A stretch of 64,000 bases of DNA, from positions 1-64,000 of the forward strand of contig CAIYCW010000040.1 in assembly GCA_903924855.1 (NCBI GenBank), given 5' to 3'. Made by a program: the position numbers and the translations under genes. The stretch's first letter is position 1; the number at the start of each line of letters is the position of its first letter. The DNA comes from an uncultured Rhodospirillales bacterium (GTDB lineage Bacteria > Pseudomonadota > Alphaproteobacteria > Acetobacterales > Acetobacteraceae). Below, piece after piece: positions 34,099-44,900 of the stretch. The notes below the pieces were generated by a model. The model was given only the letters and a program-made list of their open reading frames with translations, had not been told where the DNA came from and did no database searches.

Positions 34099-35569
34099 CG
34101 CGGTCCTGCATGGGGCGACGCTGCCCGCACGGTTGCCGCGCGTTGACTACAACGAGGCGGTGGTGCGCAAATTCATGATCGCTGCGATGTTCTGGGCGGT
34201 CGTGGCCTTCTGTGTCGGCTGCTACCTGGCCGCCGAGATGAGCTGGCCCGCCTTCAATCTCGGCTACGAGTTCACCAATTTCGGCAGGCTGCGCCCGGTT
34301 CACACCTCGGCCGCGATCTTTGCCTTCGGCGGCTCGATGCTGTTCGGCACGGCGATGTATGTGGTGCAGCGCACCTGCCGCGCCCGGCTGTTCGGCGGCT
34401 CGGCGCTCGCGGACTTCATCTTCTGGGGCTACCAGTTCTTCATCGTCATGGCGGCGCTGAGCTATGTGATGGGGTTCAGCAAGAGCCGCGAATATGCCGA
34501 GCCGGAATGGCATCTGGACCTGTGGCTGACCCTGATCTGGGTGCTGTTCGCGGTGGTGTTCATCGGCACGCTGATCAAGCGCGCCGAGCCACACATCTAT
34601 GTGGCGAACTGGTTCTACCTGGCCTTCATCCTGACGGTTGCCGTGCTGCATCTGGGCAACAACCTCACGGTGCCGGTGTCGTTCTGGGGGGCGAAGAGCT
34701 ACGCGCTGTTCTCCGGCACCCAGGATGCGATGATCCAGTGGTGGTATGGCCACAATGCGGTTGGCTTCTTCCTGACCGCGGGCTTTCTGGGGATGATGTA
34801 TTACTTCATCCCGAAGGCGGCGAACCGGCCGGTCTATTCCTATCGCCTGTCGATCTTTCACTTCTGGTCGCTGATCTTCCTCTATATCTGGGCCGGTCCG
34901 CATCACCTTGAATACACGGCCCTGCCGGATTGGACGCAGACACTGGGCATGGCGTTCTCGATCATGCTGTGGATGCCGTCCTGGGGTGGGATGATCAACG
35001 GGCTGATGACGCTGTCTGGCGCGTGGGACAAGCTGCGCACCGACCCGGGCCTGCGCTTTTCGGTCACCGCGGTGGGGTTCTACGGCATGTCGACCTTCGA
35101 GGGGCCGGTGATGTCGATCCGCCCGGTGAACGCTCTGTCGCACTACACGGATTGGGGCATCGGCCATGTGCATTCCGGCTCGCTCGGCTGGGTCGCGTTC
35201 ATCTCGTTCGGAGCACTTTACTATCTGATCCCGGTGCTGTGGGGCCGTGAGCGGATGTATTCGGTGAAGCTGATCTCGTGGCATTACTGGATCGCCACAC
35301 TGGGCATCGTGTTCTACATCACCTCGATGTGGGTGGCGGGCATCATGGAAGGCCTGATGTGGCGGGCCTATGACAGCCAGGGCTTCCTGCAATACTCGTT
35401 CATCGAGTCGATCGCAGCCGTGCATCCGTTCCTGGTGATCCGGCTTGTGGGCGGGCTGTGCTTTCTCACCGGCGCGCTGCTGATGGCCTTCAACATGATC
35501 ATGACCATCATCGGTCCGCGCCCGGCGCTGAACGCCATGCCGCAAGCAGCCTTCGTGGCGGGGGAATAA
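34091..35569 (+). CDS. ccoN: cbb3 cytochrome c oxidase subunit I
   Basis: This 492-residue, twelve-helix haem-copper oxidase catalytic subunit has haem and copper ligands in [16 protein letters not shown], the CuB region [17 protein letters not shown] and [19 protein letters not shown], and the haem pair in [18 protein letters not shown]. It reduces oxygen to water with high affinity and pumps protons in the cytoplasmic membrane. The ATG at 34091 is preferred because it gives the usual short N-terminus; the upstream in-frame codons fall inside the small gene. Confidence 0.98.
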   Translation: MSDAVLHGATLPARLPRVDYNEAVVRKFMIAAMFWAVVAFCVGCYLAAEMSWPAFNLGYEFTNFGRLRPVHTSAAIFAFGGSMLFGTAMYVVQRTCRARLFGGSALADFIFWGYQFFIVMAALSYVMGFSKSREYAEPEWHLDLWLTLIWVLFAVVFIGTLIKRAEPHIYVANWFYLAFILTVAVLHLGNNLTVPVSFWGAKSYALFSGTQDAMIQWWYGHNAVGFFLTAGFLGMMYYFIPKAANRPVYSYRLSIFHFWSLIFLYIWAGPHHLEYTALPDWTQTLGMAFSIMLWMPSWGGMINGLMTLSGAWDKLRTDPGLRFSVTAVGFYGMSTFEGPVMSIRPVNALSHYTDWGIGHVHSGSLGWVAFISFGALYYLIPVLWGRERMYSVKLISWHYWIATLGIVFYITSMWVAGIMEGLMWRAYDSQGFLQYSFIESIAAVHPFLVIRLVGGLCFLTGALLMAFNMIMTIIGPRPALNAMPQAAFVAGE

Positions 35570-35571
35570 CC

Positions 35572-36312
35572 ATGTCCGACATCACCAAGAAGCCCCGCTT
35601 CACCCACGGCACCATCGAACGCAACGCGTTCATTCTGCTGGTCCTGGCGCTGATCGCGATCTCGATCGGCGGCATTGTGGAGATCATCCCGCTGTTCACC
35701 ATCGAGACCACGGTGGAGCATGTGAAGGGCGTGCGGCCCTACGCGCCGCTCGAACTGGTGGGACGCAACATCTATGTGCGGGAGGGGTGTTATCTCTGCC
35801 ACTCCCAGCAGATCCGCAGCCTGCGCGACGAGGTGGAGCGCTACGGCCATTTCAGCCTGGCCGCCGAGAGCATGTATGACCATCCGTTCCAATGGGGCTC
35901 CAAGCGCATCGGACCCGATCTGGCGCGGGTGGGCGGCAAGTATTCCAACGATTGGCATTACCAGCATCTGCAGAACCCGCAGGCGCTGGTGCCGGAAAGC
36001 CTGATGCCGCGCTACGCGTTTCTGGCCACCAGGCCGATCCAGATCGACAACATCGCCGATCACCTGCGCACCAATGTCATCGTGGGTGTGCCCTACACCA
36101 GCGAGGATATCGCCCACGCGCAGGATGATCTGCTGGCGCAGGCAACGCCCGGGGCGGATGTGACCGGGCTGATGCAGCGCTATCCGAAGGCCAATCTGGT
36201 CCCCGGCAATGGCCGCACGCCCACCGAGCTCGACGCGCTGATCGCCTATCTGCAGGTGCTCGGCACGATGGTCGATTTCGCCGATCCCAGCACGGAGAAC
36301 CTGCAGCAATGA
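35572..36312 (+). CDS. ccoO: cbb3 cytochrome c oxidase subunit II
   Basis: The 246-residue membrane-anchored monohaem cytochrome c passes electrons from CcoP to CcoN. It has an N-terminal anchor ([22 protein letters not shown]), the haem site CYLCH in [13 protein letters not shown], and an axial Met in [10 protein letters not shown]. It starts two bases after the ccoN stop and overlaps ccoQ by four. Confidence 0.98.
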   Translation: MSDITKKPRFTHGTIERNAFILLVLALIAISIGGIVEIIPLFTIETTVEHVKGVRPYAPLELVGRNIYVREGCYLCHSQQIRSLRDEVERYGHFSLAAESMYDHPFQWGSKRIGPDLARVGGKYSNDWHYQHLQNPQALVPESLMPRYAFLATRPIQIDNIADHLRTNVIVGVPYTSEDIAHAQDDLLAQATPGADVTGLMQRYPKANLVPGNGRTPTELDALIAYLQVLGTMVDFADPSTENLQQ

Positions 36313-36503
36313 GCACGCTCATGGGTTTCGCCCACTGGTTCAACCATTACGGCATTGCCTTCATGGTACTGATCTTCCTGGGCATTTTTATCACGACCTA
36401 CTGGCCGAGCCGGAAATCCACGATCGAGCAGAACGGGCTGATCCCGTTTCTCGAAGATGAAGCCAACACCGAGTCCAGCCGGAAAACCGGAGTGCCGTCA
36501 TGA
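36309..36503 (+). CDS. ccoQ: cbb3 oxidase subunit CcoQ
   Basis: The 64-residue single-span protein ([20 protein letters not shown]) with a charged C-terminus has the size and position of CcoQ/FixQ between ccoO and ccoP, which stabilises the complex. ATGA overlaps link it to both neighbours. Confidence 0.92.
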   Translation: MSTLMGFAHWFNHYGIAFMVLIFLGIFITTYWPSRKSTIEQNGLIPFLEDEANTESSRKTGVPS

Positions 36504-37378
36504 CCACGCATATTGAAAAAGACCCGCATTCCGGCACCGAGACCACCGGCCATGTGTGGGACGGGCTGCGCGAGCTGAACACGCCGCTGCCGAAATGGTG
36601 GCTCTACACCTGGCTTGCCTGCATCGTCTGGGCGTTCGGTCTGATGCTGCTCTACCCGTCATTGCCGTATTTCACCGGCTATTGGCATGGTCTGCTGGGC
36701 TACTCGACCCGCACCGAGGTGATGCAGGATGTGGCGAAGATCGCCGGCCAGCGCGCGCTGGTGATGGACAAGGTGGCGGCCGCCTCCTTCGAGCAGATCC
36801 GCGCCACGCCGGCGCTGCTGGCCGAGGCGCAGACCGCGGGGCGGACCAGTTTTGCCAATAACTGCCAGCCCTGCCACGGCGCGGGCGGTGGTGGCAGGCC
36901 GGGCTATCCGGCGCTTGCCGCCGGCGCCTGGCTGTGGGGCGGCAGGCTGGAGGATATTCAGCAGACCCTGCAACACGGCATCCGCAGTGGCGCCGAGGGG
37001 GCGCGGGACAGCCAGATGCCGCGCTTCGGGGTGGATGGCGTGCTGAAGCCGGAGGAGATCGTCCAGGTCGCGAGCTTCGTGATGACACTCTACGGCACGC
37101 CGCGCCGCGAGGCCTCCGCCGAGACGGTGGCGGCAGGGGCTGCGCTGTTCGCCGACAACTGCGCCGCGTGTCATGGCGAGAAGGGCCAGGGCAACCGCGA
37201 ATTCGGTGCACCGGCGCTGGCCAGCCGCACGCATCTCTATGGTGACAGCTTCGAGATCGTGCAGGGCCAGATCACCAACCCGCATATGGGCGTGATGCCG
37301 GCCTGGGGCGGCAAGCTCGACCCTGCCACCATCAAGTCGCTGGCGATCTACGTCCATGACCTGGGCGGCGGCGAGTAG
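36500..37378 (+). CDS. ccoP: cbb3 oxidase dihaem subunit III
   Basis: This 292-residue dihaem cytochrome c receives electrons from soluble or membrane donors. It has an N-terminal anchor (WWLYTWLACIVWAFGLMLLYPS), the first haem site CQPCHGAG near 120 and the second CAACHGEKGQGN near 222, each followed by a distal Met (DSQMPRFG, MGVMPAWGG). It overlaps ccoQ by four bases. Its acidic N-terminus carries the family's EHVWDGLRELNTPLPKWW-type segment. Confidence 0.98.
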   Translation: MTTHIEKDPHSGTETTGHVWDGLRELNTPLPKWWLYTWLACIVWAFGLMLLYPSLPYFTGYWHGLLGYSTRTEVMQDVAKIAGQRALVMDKVAAASFEQIRATPALLAEAQTAGRTSFANNCQPCHGAGGGGRPGYPALAAGAWLWGGRLEDIQQTLQHGIRSGAEGARDSQMPRFGVDGVLKPEEIVQVASFVMTLYGTPRREASAETVAAGAALFADNCAACHGEKGQGNREFGAPALASRTHLYGDSFEIVQGQITNPHMGVMPAWGGKLDPATIKSLAIYVHDLGGGE

Positions 37379-37389
37379 AGGTGCCCGAC

Positions 37390-38847
37390 ATGTCCAGGAT
37401 CGACAGGCCTGACCAGCTTGCGCAAGGCGAAGAGGGCTTTCTGCAGTATTTCGCCGATCGCAAGCGGGTCTATCCCAAGCGCGTCTATGGCCGGGTCCGC
37501 AGCGTGAAATGGGCGGTGTTGGTCATCTGCCTCACGGTCTATTACGCGCTGCCCTGGCTGCGCTGGGACCGTGGAGAGGGACGGCCGGATCAGGCGATCC
37601 TGCTGGATATCGCCGATCGGCACTTCTTTTTCTTCAACATGGAGTTCTGGCCGCAGGACATCTACTACCTCACCGGGCTGTTGATCCTGGCGGCGGTGGG
37701 GTTGTTCCTGGTGACCAGCCTGTTCGGCCGGCTGTGGTGCGGGTTCGCCTGCCCGCAGACGGTGTGGACCGATCTGTTCATGTTCGTCGAACGCCAGATC
37801 GAGGGCGACCGCAACGAGCGGATGCGGCGTGACGCGGCGCCGATGAGTTTCGACACCGCCTGGCGCAAGGCGCTCAAACACGGGCTGTGGCTGGCCATCG
37901 CGTTTTGGACCGGTGGTGCGTGGATCATGTACTATATCGACGCGCCGACCGCCGTGCATGAGTTCTGGACCGGCAGTGCCGATCCGGCGGTCTACGCCTT
38001 TGTGGGCCTGTTCACCGCCACCACCTATCTGCTGGCCGGCTGGGCGCGCGAGCAGGTCTGCACCTTCATGTGTCCCTGGCCGCGGTTTCAGGCGGCGATG
38101 GTCGATGAGCAGAGCCTGATCGTGACCTATCAGGCCTGGCGCGGCGAGAAGCGCGGGCATCTGAAGGCGCAGCGCAACGCGGCCCCGGGTGAGACCTATG
38201 GCGACTGCATCGATTGCGCGGGCTGTGTCACCGCCTGCCCCACCGGCATCGACATCCGCGATGGCAGCCAGCTGGAATGCATCGGCTGCGGGCTGTGCAT
38301 CGATGCCTGCGACATGGCGCTGGCCAAGGTGGGGCGGCCGACCGGGCTGATCGCCTGGGACAATCTGGAACGCCAGGCCGCCAAGGCGCGCGGCGAGACG
38401 CTGGGCTTTCATCTGTTCCGGCCGCGCACGCTGATCTACGCCTCGGCGATGAGCCTGGCCTTCACCGTGATGGTGATCGCGATGTCCAACCGCAGCGATT
38501 TGAGCCTCTCGGTGCAGCCGGACCGTGCGCCGCTGTTCGTGCGTCTGCCGGACGGCACGATCCGGGACGGCTACACGCTGAAGATCGCCAACCGCAATCA
38601 GACCGACGCGGTGTTCGAGCTGCATCTGGAGGGCCTGCCGGGCGGGGAGCTGGCCCTGGCTGAGGCGCATGCGGATCGCGCCACCATGCTCCGGCTGCCG
38701 GTGGGGCCGGACCAGGTTGCCAGTTTCCGCGTGCTGGCCACGGCGCCGTCCCATGGTGCCTCCACCTCGGTGAATTTCGTGCTGCACGACACCAAGGGCG
38801 GCGACACCACCACCGAGGCCTCGGTGTTCCTGGGGCCGGCACAATGA
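37390..38847 (+). CDS. ccoG: cbb3 oxidase accessory ferredoxin-like protein
   Basis: The 485-residue membrane protein has several N-terminal helices, CGFACPQTVWTDLF and CTFMCPWPRFQAAM Cys clusters, two ferredoxin-type sites (CIDCAGCVTACPTG and CIGCGLCIDACD), and a C-terminal immunoglobulin-like domain with late helices. CcoG/RdxA is thought to reduce copper for oxidase assembly. AGAGG at 37377-37381 is spaced for the ATG at 37390; GTG at 37381 is the alternative. It overlaps the ccoH region downstream. Confidence 0.93.
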   Translation: MSRIDRPDQLAQGEEGFLQYFADRKRVYPKRVYGRVRSVKWAVLVICLTVYYALPWLRWDRGEGRPDQAILLDIADRHFFFFNMEFWPQDIYYLTGLLILAAVGLFLVTSLFGRLWCGFACPQTVWTDLFMFVERQIEGDRNERMRRDAAPMSFDTAWRKALKHGLWLAIAFWTGGAWIMYYIDAPTAVHEFWTGSADPAVYAFVGLFTATTYLLAGWAREQVCTFMCPWPRFQAAMVDEQSLIVTYQAWRGEKRGHLKAQRNAAPGETYGDCIDCAGCVTACPTGIDIRDGSQLECIGCGLCIDACDMALAKVGRPTGLIAWDNLERQAAKARGETLGFHLFRPRTLIYASAMSLAFTVMVIAMSNRSDLSLSVQPDRAPLFVRLPDGTIRDGYTLKIANRNQTDAVFELHLEGLPGGELALAEAHADRATMLRLPVGPDQVASFRVLATAPSHGASTSVNFVLHDTKGGDTTTEASVFLGPAQ

Positions 38848-38867
38848 ACCAACAAGGAGGCACAGCA

Positions 38868-39362
38868 ATGTCCCCACACAGCTCCGCCCATGACACAGCT
38901 TCCCCCCGGTCCGGCTGGCGGTGGTTCCCGCATGCCTCGGTGGCGGCCCTTGGTGTTGTGGTGATCGTCAATGTCGGACTGACCTGGGCCGCCCTTGGCA
39001 CCTATCCGGGCGAGGCGACCAAGGATGATTTCGGCACCTCCAACCGCTACAACGCCGTGCTGGCACTGGCCGCCAAGGAGGCGGCGCTGGGGTGGAAGGT
39101 GGACGCCACCGCCGAGGCCGGACATGCGGTGCTGCGGCTGTTCGGGCCGGATGGCAGGCCGCTTGAGGCGACGCTGGTGAGCGGTGTCGCCGAGCGTCCG
39201 CTGGGTGCTGATGTGTCGTTGCCGCTGACCTTCCGGCGTGGGCCGGACGGCGCCTATGTCGCCAGCGAGGCGTTGGAGGGCAAGGGCCAATGGGAGCTGC
39301 GCCTCTCGGTCGAGCGTGGCGCGGATCATCTGCAGGCGACACGGCGGATCATCATTCGTTGA
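38868..39362 (+). CDS. ccoH: FixH/CcoH family protein
   Basis: The 164-residue protein has one N-terminal helix (WFPHASVAALGVVVIVNVGLTW) and a periplasmic beta-rich domain with DDFGTSNRYNAVLALAAKEAALGW, the FixH signature. It is required for cbb3 assembly in relatives. AAGGAGG at 38854-38860 is seven bases before the ATG at 38868, so I prefer this over the in-frame ATG at 38844, which overlaps the ccoG stop. Its own stop overlaps the ccoI TTG. Confidence 0.9.
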   Translation: MSPHSSAHDTASPRSGWRWFPHASVAALGVVVIVNVGLTWAALGTYPGEATKDDFGTSNRYNAVLALAAKEAALGWKVDATAEAGHAVLRLFGPDGRPLEATLVSGVAERPLGADVSLPLTFRRGPDGAYVASEALEGKGQWELRLSVERGADHLQATRRIIIR

Positions 39363-41731
39363 ACGCCATCATCGACCGGCCGATTGCCCAAGGCGGCGGG
39401 TCATGCTGCCGCCATTGCGGCCTTGCCTGCCCGGAGGGCGCGGATTTCTGCTGCAGCGGGTGCGAGGCGGCGTTCGGCACCATCCAGGGGCTGGGGCTTG
39501 GGACTTACTATCTGCAGCGCCTGCTGGACCCGAATGCGCGGGCACCGCGGCCGGAGATGGTGGAGCGGGCCGATCTTGGCCCCTTCGTCCACACCCGGGC
39601 AGATGGCAGCTGCGAATTGCTGCTGACGATCGACGGTGTGCAATGCGGCGCCTGTGTGTGGCTGATCGAGCAGATTCTGGGCCGCGAGAGAAGCGTGGTG
39701 TCAGCGCGGGTAAATCTGACCTCGGGCCGGCTTGCGCTGGTCTGGCGGGGCGATGCGCAGGAGGCCGGGCGGCTGTGCGCGCTGGTGGAGCAGCTGGGCT
39801 ACAGGCTCGTGCCCTTCCGCTTTGCCGAGAGCACCGCGCGATCGGATGAGCAGGGCCGCGCGCTGATCCGGGCGCTGGCGGTTGCGGGGTTTGCCGCGGG
39901 CAATGTGATGCTGCTGTCGATCGGCATCTGGGTTGGTCTGACCGAAGGCATGGGCCCCGCCACGCGGGCATTGCTGCATTGGGTGTCGGCCTTGCTGGCG
40001 CTGCCGGCCATCGCCTATGCCGGGCAACCGTTCTTTCGCAGTGCTGTCTCGGCGTTGCGCCATGGCCGCACCAACATGGATGTGCCGATCAGCCTGGGCG
40101 TGATCCTGGTGAGCGGGCTGAGCCTGGTGGAGGCCATGCGCAACGGGGCCCACACCTATTTCGACAGCGCGATCTCGCTGCTGTTCTTTCTGCTGATCGG
40201 CCGCGTGCTGGACCATCGTGCGCGCAACCGTGCGCGCGCCACCGCCGAGCGCCTGCTGGCGCTGCGCGCGGTGGATGTGGCGGTGATCCTGCCGGACGGC
40301 ACGCTGCGGCGCATGCCGGCCGAGACGGTGGCGCCGGGGGCGCGGGTGCTGGTGGGGGCGGGCGAGCGCATCGGGGTGGACGGCGTGATCCGCCATGGCC
40401 AGACCAGCCTGGACACCAGCCTGGTGACCGGGGAGGCCCTGCCCTGCCCGGCCGGCCCAGGCAGCCTTGTGTTTGCCGGCACGCTGAACATGGAGGCCGC
40501 GATCACGCTGGAGGCCACGGCCACCGGGGCGGACACGCTGCTGGCCGAGATGGCGCGGCTGATCGATGCCGCCCAGGCCGGCAAGGGGCGGTTTGTGGTG
40601 CTGGCGGACCGGGTGGCGCGGCTTTACGCGCCGGTTGTGCATCTGTGCGCGTTGCTCACGTTTCTGGCGTGGTATGCGGCCCTTGGCGCATCGCTGGGCG
40701 AGGCGCTGCTGATCGCCTGTTCGGTGCTGATCGTCACCTGCCCCTGCGCGCTGGCCCTGGCCGTGCCGGCGGCCCAGGTGATTGCCAGCCAGGCGCTGTT
40801 CACCGCGGGTATTCTGCTGAAATCGGCCACCGCGCTGGAGCGGCTGGCGATGGTGGACCTTGTGGTGTTCGACAAGACGGGCACGCTGACCTGCCCGGAA
40901 CTGGCGCTGGTGGGCGCTTACGATCCGCAGGCCCTGCGGCTGGCAGCGGGGCTTGCCGCCAACAGCCGTCATCCGCTGTCGCGCGCGTTGTGCGCGGCAT
41001 ACGGGCCGGTGCAGCCGGAGGGTGGCGTGGTGGAACATCCAGGCCAGGGCCTCAGCCTGCAGACCGAGGCGGGCGAGATCCGGCTTGGCAGCCGGCGGTT
41101 CTGTTTGGGCAGTGCTTGCGCCGACACGGTGACCGATGCGGGTGCCGAGCTTTATCTGACCCGTCCCGGCCAGAGCGCGCTGCGCTTTTGTTTCCTGGAG
41201 ACATTGCGGCCTGATGCGGCAGAGACGGTGGCACGGCTGCGGGCGATGGGGATTGGCGTGATGCTGGCCTCCGGCGATCGGAAGGCGGCGGTGCGCGAGA
41301 TGGCGTCCTTGGCCGGGATTGGCGCGTGGCATGCGGGGCTGCGGCCGGATGCGAAGATGGCGCTGATCGAAAGGCTGCGCGGCAACGGGCATTGCGTGAT
41401 GATGGTGGGGGACGGGTTGAATGACGGGCCGTGCCTGGCGGCCGCGGATGTGTCGATGTCGCCGTCCTGCGCTGCCGATATCAGCCAGACCTTGGCCGAT
41501 CTGGTGTTTCAGGGCGCGGGGCTGGGGGCGGTTGCGGTGGCGCTTGCGGTGGCGCGGCGCACGCGGCGCGTGATGCGGCAGAATATTGGCTTGGCGATCG
41601 TCTATAACCTGCTGGCGGTGCCGGTGGCGGTGGCGGGGCTGGTCACGCCTTGGCTGGCAGCGGCGGCGATGTCCGGCTCGTCGTTGTTGGTGATGGCAAA
41701 CAGTCTGCGGCTGCGGGGGCAGCGGTCATGA
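39359..41731 (+). CDS. ccoI: Copper-transporting P1B-type ATPase for cbb3 assembly
   Basis: The 790-residue CcoI/FixI has an N-terminal Cys-rich part (CCRHCG, CCSGC), a heavy-metal-associated domain with GVQCGACVWLIEQIL, eight predicted helices with the copper-binding CPCAL, the actuator TGEALPCP, phosphorylation site DKTGTLT, HPLSRAL and GDGLNDGP. It delivers copper for CuB insertion. The best start is TTG at 39359, overlapping the ccoH stop as TTGA, because the N-terminus otherwise has no initiation codon close to the Cys-rich motif. The TTG is a weak start and may keep CcoI low. Confidence 0.95.
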   Translation: MNAIIDRPIAQGGGSCCRHCGLACPEGADFCCSGCEAAFGTIQGLGLGTYYLQRLLDPNARAPRPEMVERADLGPFVHTRADGSCELLLTIDGVQCGACVWLIEQILGRERSVVSARVNLTSGRLALVWRGDAQEAGRLCALVEQLGYRLVPFRFAESTARSDEQGRALIRALAVAGFAAGNVMLLSIGIWVGLTEGMGPATRALLHWVSALLALPAIAYAGQPFFRSAVSALRHGRTNMDVPISLGVILVSGLSLVEAMRNGAHTYFDSAISLLFFLLIGRVLDHRARNRARATAERLLALRAVDVAVILPDGTLRRMPAETVAPGARVLVGAGERIGVDGVIRHGQTSLDTSLVTGEALPCPAGPGSLVFAGTLNMEAAITLEATATGADTLLAEMARLIDAAQAGKGRFVVLADRVARLYAPVVHLCALLTFLAWYAALGASLGEALLIACSVLIVTCPCALALAVPAAQVIASQALFTAGILLKSATALERLAMVDLVVFDKTGTLTCPELALVGAYDPQALRLAAGLAANSRHPLSRALCAAYGPVQPEGGVVEHPGQGLSLQTEAGEIRLGSRRFCLGSACADTVTDAGAELYLTRPGQSALRFCFLETLRPDAAETVARLRAMGIGVMLASGDRKAAVREMASLAGIGAWHAGLRPDAKMALIERLRGNGHCVMMVGDGLNDGPCLAAADVSMSPSCAADISQTLADLVFQGAGLGAVAVALAVARRTRRVMRQNIGLAIVYNLLAVPVAVAGLVTPWLAAAAMSGSSLLVMANSLRLRGQRS

Positions 41732-41877
41732 ATGTGATTTTGTGGTTGATTTTGGGGAGCCTGCTGGTGGCGGGCGGTGGGCTTGCGGTGTTTCTGTGGT
41801 CGCTGCGCAACGGGCAGTATGAGGATCTGAAGGGGGCGGCGCAGCGGATTTTGTTTGATGAGGAGGCGGGGCGGTAG
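41728..41877 (+). CDS. ccoS: cbb3 oxidase maturation protein CcoS
   Basis: The 49-residue protein is one membrane helix (VILWLILGSLLVAGGGLAVFLWSL) followed by a conserved NGQYEDLKGAAQRILFDEE. It is the shortest gene of the operon. The ATG at 41728 overlaps the ccoI stop by four bases. CcoS is needed for cofactor insertion in characterised systems. Confidence 0.95.
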   Translation: MNVILWLILGSLLVAGGGLAVFLWSLRNGQYEDLKGAAQRILFDEEAGR

Positions 41878-41907
41878 GGGGGGGGAGGATGGCCTCGTTT
41901 GTGCCGT

Positions 41908-41944
41908 CTCCGCCAGGGGCTCCTTCTTCAGGTCCCTGGCGGAG
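41908..41944. terminator. Bidirectional hairpin between ccoS and the DUF2126 gene
   Basis: CTCCGCCAGGG at 41908-41918 pairs perfectly with CCCTGGCGGAG at 41934-41944, with a 15-base pyrimidine-rich loop. It sits between two convergent 3' ends and could stop transcription from either side, though no long T-tract is present. A second hairpin using its 3' arm (41938-41960 area) is mutually exclusive. Confidence 0.55.
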
Positions 41945-41962
41945 GTGCTTCGCACTTCCGCC

Positions 41963-44900
41963 CTACGAAAAGCGGCGGAGGTCGAGGGTTCTGGGGTGGT
42001 CGCGGCCGACGACGAGTTTGGGCTCTTGCGTCGTGCCCTGGGTGTGGCCGAAGGGAAAGAAGCGGCTGCGGCGGCGGGCCTCGGCGGCGTTGGCGTTGAC
42101 CGGGAAGTCGTCGTAGCTGCGCCCGCCCGGGTGCGAGACATGGTGCTGCATGCCGCCCAGGCTGCGGCCGGTCCAGCGGTCATAGACGTCGAACACCAGA
42201 GGTGTCTGCGCCGGGATGGTGGGGTGCAGCGCGTGCGGGGGGTGCCAGGCCTTGAAGCGCACGCCGGCCACGTATTCGCCGGCGCGGTCAGTGCGGGTCA
42301 TCGGCAGGGCGACGCCGTTGCAGGCGAGCAGATAGCGCTCCTCCACCCAGCCGCGCACGCGGGCCTGCAGGCGTTCGGCTGAGCTGTCCACATAGCGGAC
42401 GGTGCCGGCGGCGCCGGCTTCCTCGCCCAGCACGTGCCAGGGTTCGAGGGCGTGGCGCAGCTCGATGTTCATGCCGCGGACGTCGATCTCGCCGATCTGC
42501 GGGAAGCGGAACTCCAGATGCGGGGCGAACCAGTCCGCCTCCAGCGGCATGCCGTAGCCGCGCAGCTCGGCCAGCGCGTCGGTGAAGTCCTGCTCGACGT
42601 AATGCGGCAGCATGAAATCGTCGTGCAGGCGGGTGCCCCAGCGGATCATGCGGCGCTCATAGGGGCGCTGCCAGAAGGCGGCCACGGCGGCGCGCATCAG
42701 CAGCATCTGGGCGGCCGACATCTGCTGATGCGGCGGCATCTCGAAGGCGCGGAACTCGACCAGGCCACGGCGGCCTGAGGCGCTGCCGGGGTCGAACATC
42801 TTGTCGATGCAGAACTCGGTGCGGTGCGTGTTGCCGGCCATGTCGACGAGGATGTTGCGGAAGATGCGATCGGTCTGCCAGGGCGGGGTCTGCTGGAAGG
42901 GGGAGATCTGGCTGAAGGCGATCTCGAGCTCGGCCACCGCGTCGTCGCGCGCCTCGTCGATGCGAGGGTGCTGGCTGGTGGGGCCGATGAACAGGCCTGA
43001 GAACAGGAAGGAGAGGCTTGGGTGGTTGTGCCAGAAGCCGAGCAGCGATTTCAGCAGATCCGGGCGGCGCAGGAACGGGCTTTCGGCGGCGGAGTTGGCG
43101 CCCATCACCACGTGATTGCCGCCGCCGGTGCCGACATGGCGGCCATCCTGCATGAATTTCTCGGAGGTGAGGCCGACCGCGCGGGCCTCGGTGTAGAGCT
43201 GCTCGGTGCGTTCCACCTGCTCGGCCCAGCTATGGGCGGGGTGGACGTTGACCTCGATGACACCCGGATCGGGGGTGATGGAGAAATTGACCAGGCGTTC
43301 GTCGTGCGGCGGGAGGTAGCCTTCAAGGACGACCTTGCGGTTGAACTCCTCGGCCGTGGCTTCGACGGCGGCGACCAGATCGAGCCAGTCCTCGGCGGCG
43401 AAGACGGGCGGGAAGAAGACGTGCAGCAGGCCGGAGCGCGGCTCCACGCAGAGCGCGGTGCGGACCAGGTCCGGTTCTTCCTTGCCGATTTCCGGAATGG
43501 CCTGCGGGACGGGGCGGAAATTCTCGATGCTGCTCTGCAGGCCGCGCTTTTCATAGGTGCGGCGCAGGATGCGCTGGCTCGGGAAGGGCTCGACGGGGGC
43601 CATCGGGTCGGGGTCGAAGACCTGGTCGATGCTGTCCGGATCGGCCCAGGGCAGGCTTTCGAGCGGCAGGCGGAAGCCCATCGGGCTGTCTCCCGGCACC
43701 AGGAACAGCGTGTCGCCGCGCATGAACCAGCGCCCGGTCTGCCAGCGGCGTTCGCCGCGATCCAGCACGCGGCGCAGCGGCAGGACGGAGCCAACCGGGG
43801 AGGCCAGGCCTTGGGCGAAGATGCGCGCCATGCGGGCGCGCTCCATCGCGTCGGCCAGCTTGTTGTCTTCCACGATCACGTTGGCCGGCAGGCGGTGCTC
43901 CCGCCAGAGATAGTAATGCACGTCCTCATAGCCGGGCAGCATGCAGGAGGGATCGACCTGCAGGCGTTCGGCCAGTGCCTCGGTGAAGGCGCGGGCGTCG
44001 TCTGGCGTGGCGTTGTCCTGGTCGCGATCCGGATCGGCGAGGAGTTCGGGGCGGGTCCAGACCGGCTCGCCATCGGCGCGCCAATGGGCGGAGAGCGCCC
44101 AGCGCGGCAGCGGCTCCCCGGGGTAGAGCTTGCCCATGCCGTGGTGGAGTGCGGCACCTGGCGCCCAGAGCGGGGCGAGGCGGCGCATCAGGCGGCCGGC
44201 ATAGCCGCGCTTGGTGGGGCCGAGGGCGTCGAAATTCCATTCCGGGGCTTCGACATCGGTGGCGGCGACGAAGGTGGGCTCGCCGCCCATGGTCAGACGG
44301 ATGTCGGACGCGGTGAGCGTGCGTTCGACCTTCTGGCCGGCGTTGAGGATGTCCTGCCATTGGCGGGCGGTGTAGGGCTTGGTGACGCGCGGGGTTTCCA
44401 GCACGCGGCGCACGCTCATCTCGAAGCCGAACTCGACCTCGCATTTGTCGGTGCCACCGGAGATGGCGGCGGCCGATTGCGGCTCCGGCGAGGCTGCGAG
44501 CGGGATGTGGCCCTCGCCGGTCATCAGGCCGGAGGTGGCGTCCATGCCGACCCAGCCGGCGCCGGGGAGATAGACCTCGGCCCAGGCGTGCAGATCGGTG
44601 AAATCCTCGGTGGGGCCTTCCGGGCCGCCATCGATCGGCTTCACGTCGGCGACGAGCTGGATCAGGTAGCCGGAGACGAAGCGGGCGGCGAGGCCCAGAT
44701 GGCGCAGCGTGTTGACCAGCAACCAGGCGCTGTCTCGGCAGGAGCCTTTGCCGAGTGTGAGCGCTTCCTCGGGCGTGTAGACCCCCGGCTCCATGCGCAC
44801 GATATAGGCAATCTTGCTTTGCACGAGGCGGTTGATGTCGATCAGCAGGTCGATGGTGCGCTTGGGCTCACGCGGGATTTCCGCCAGCAGCGCCTCAAGC

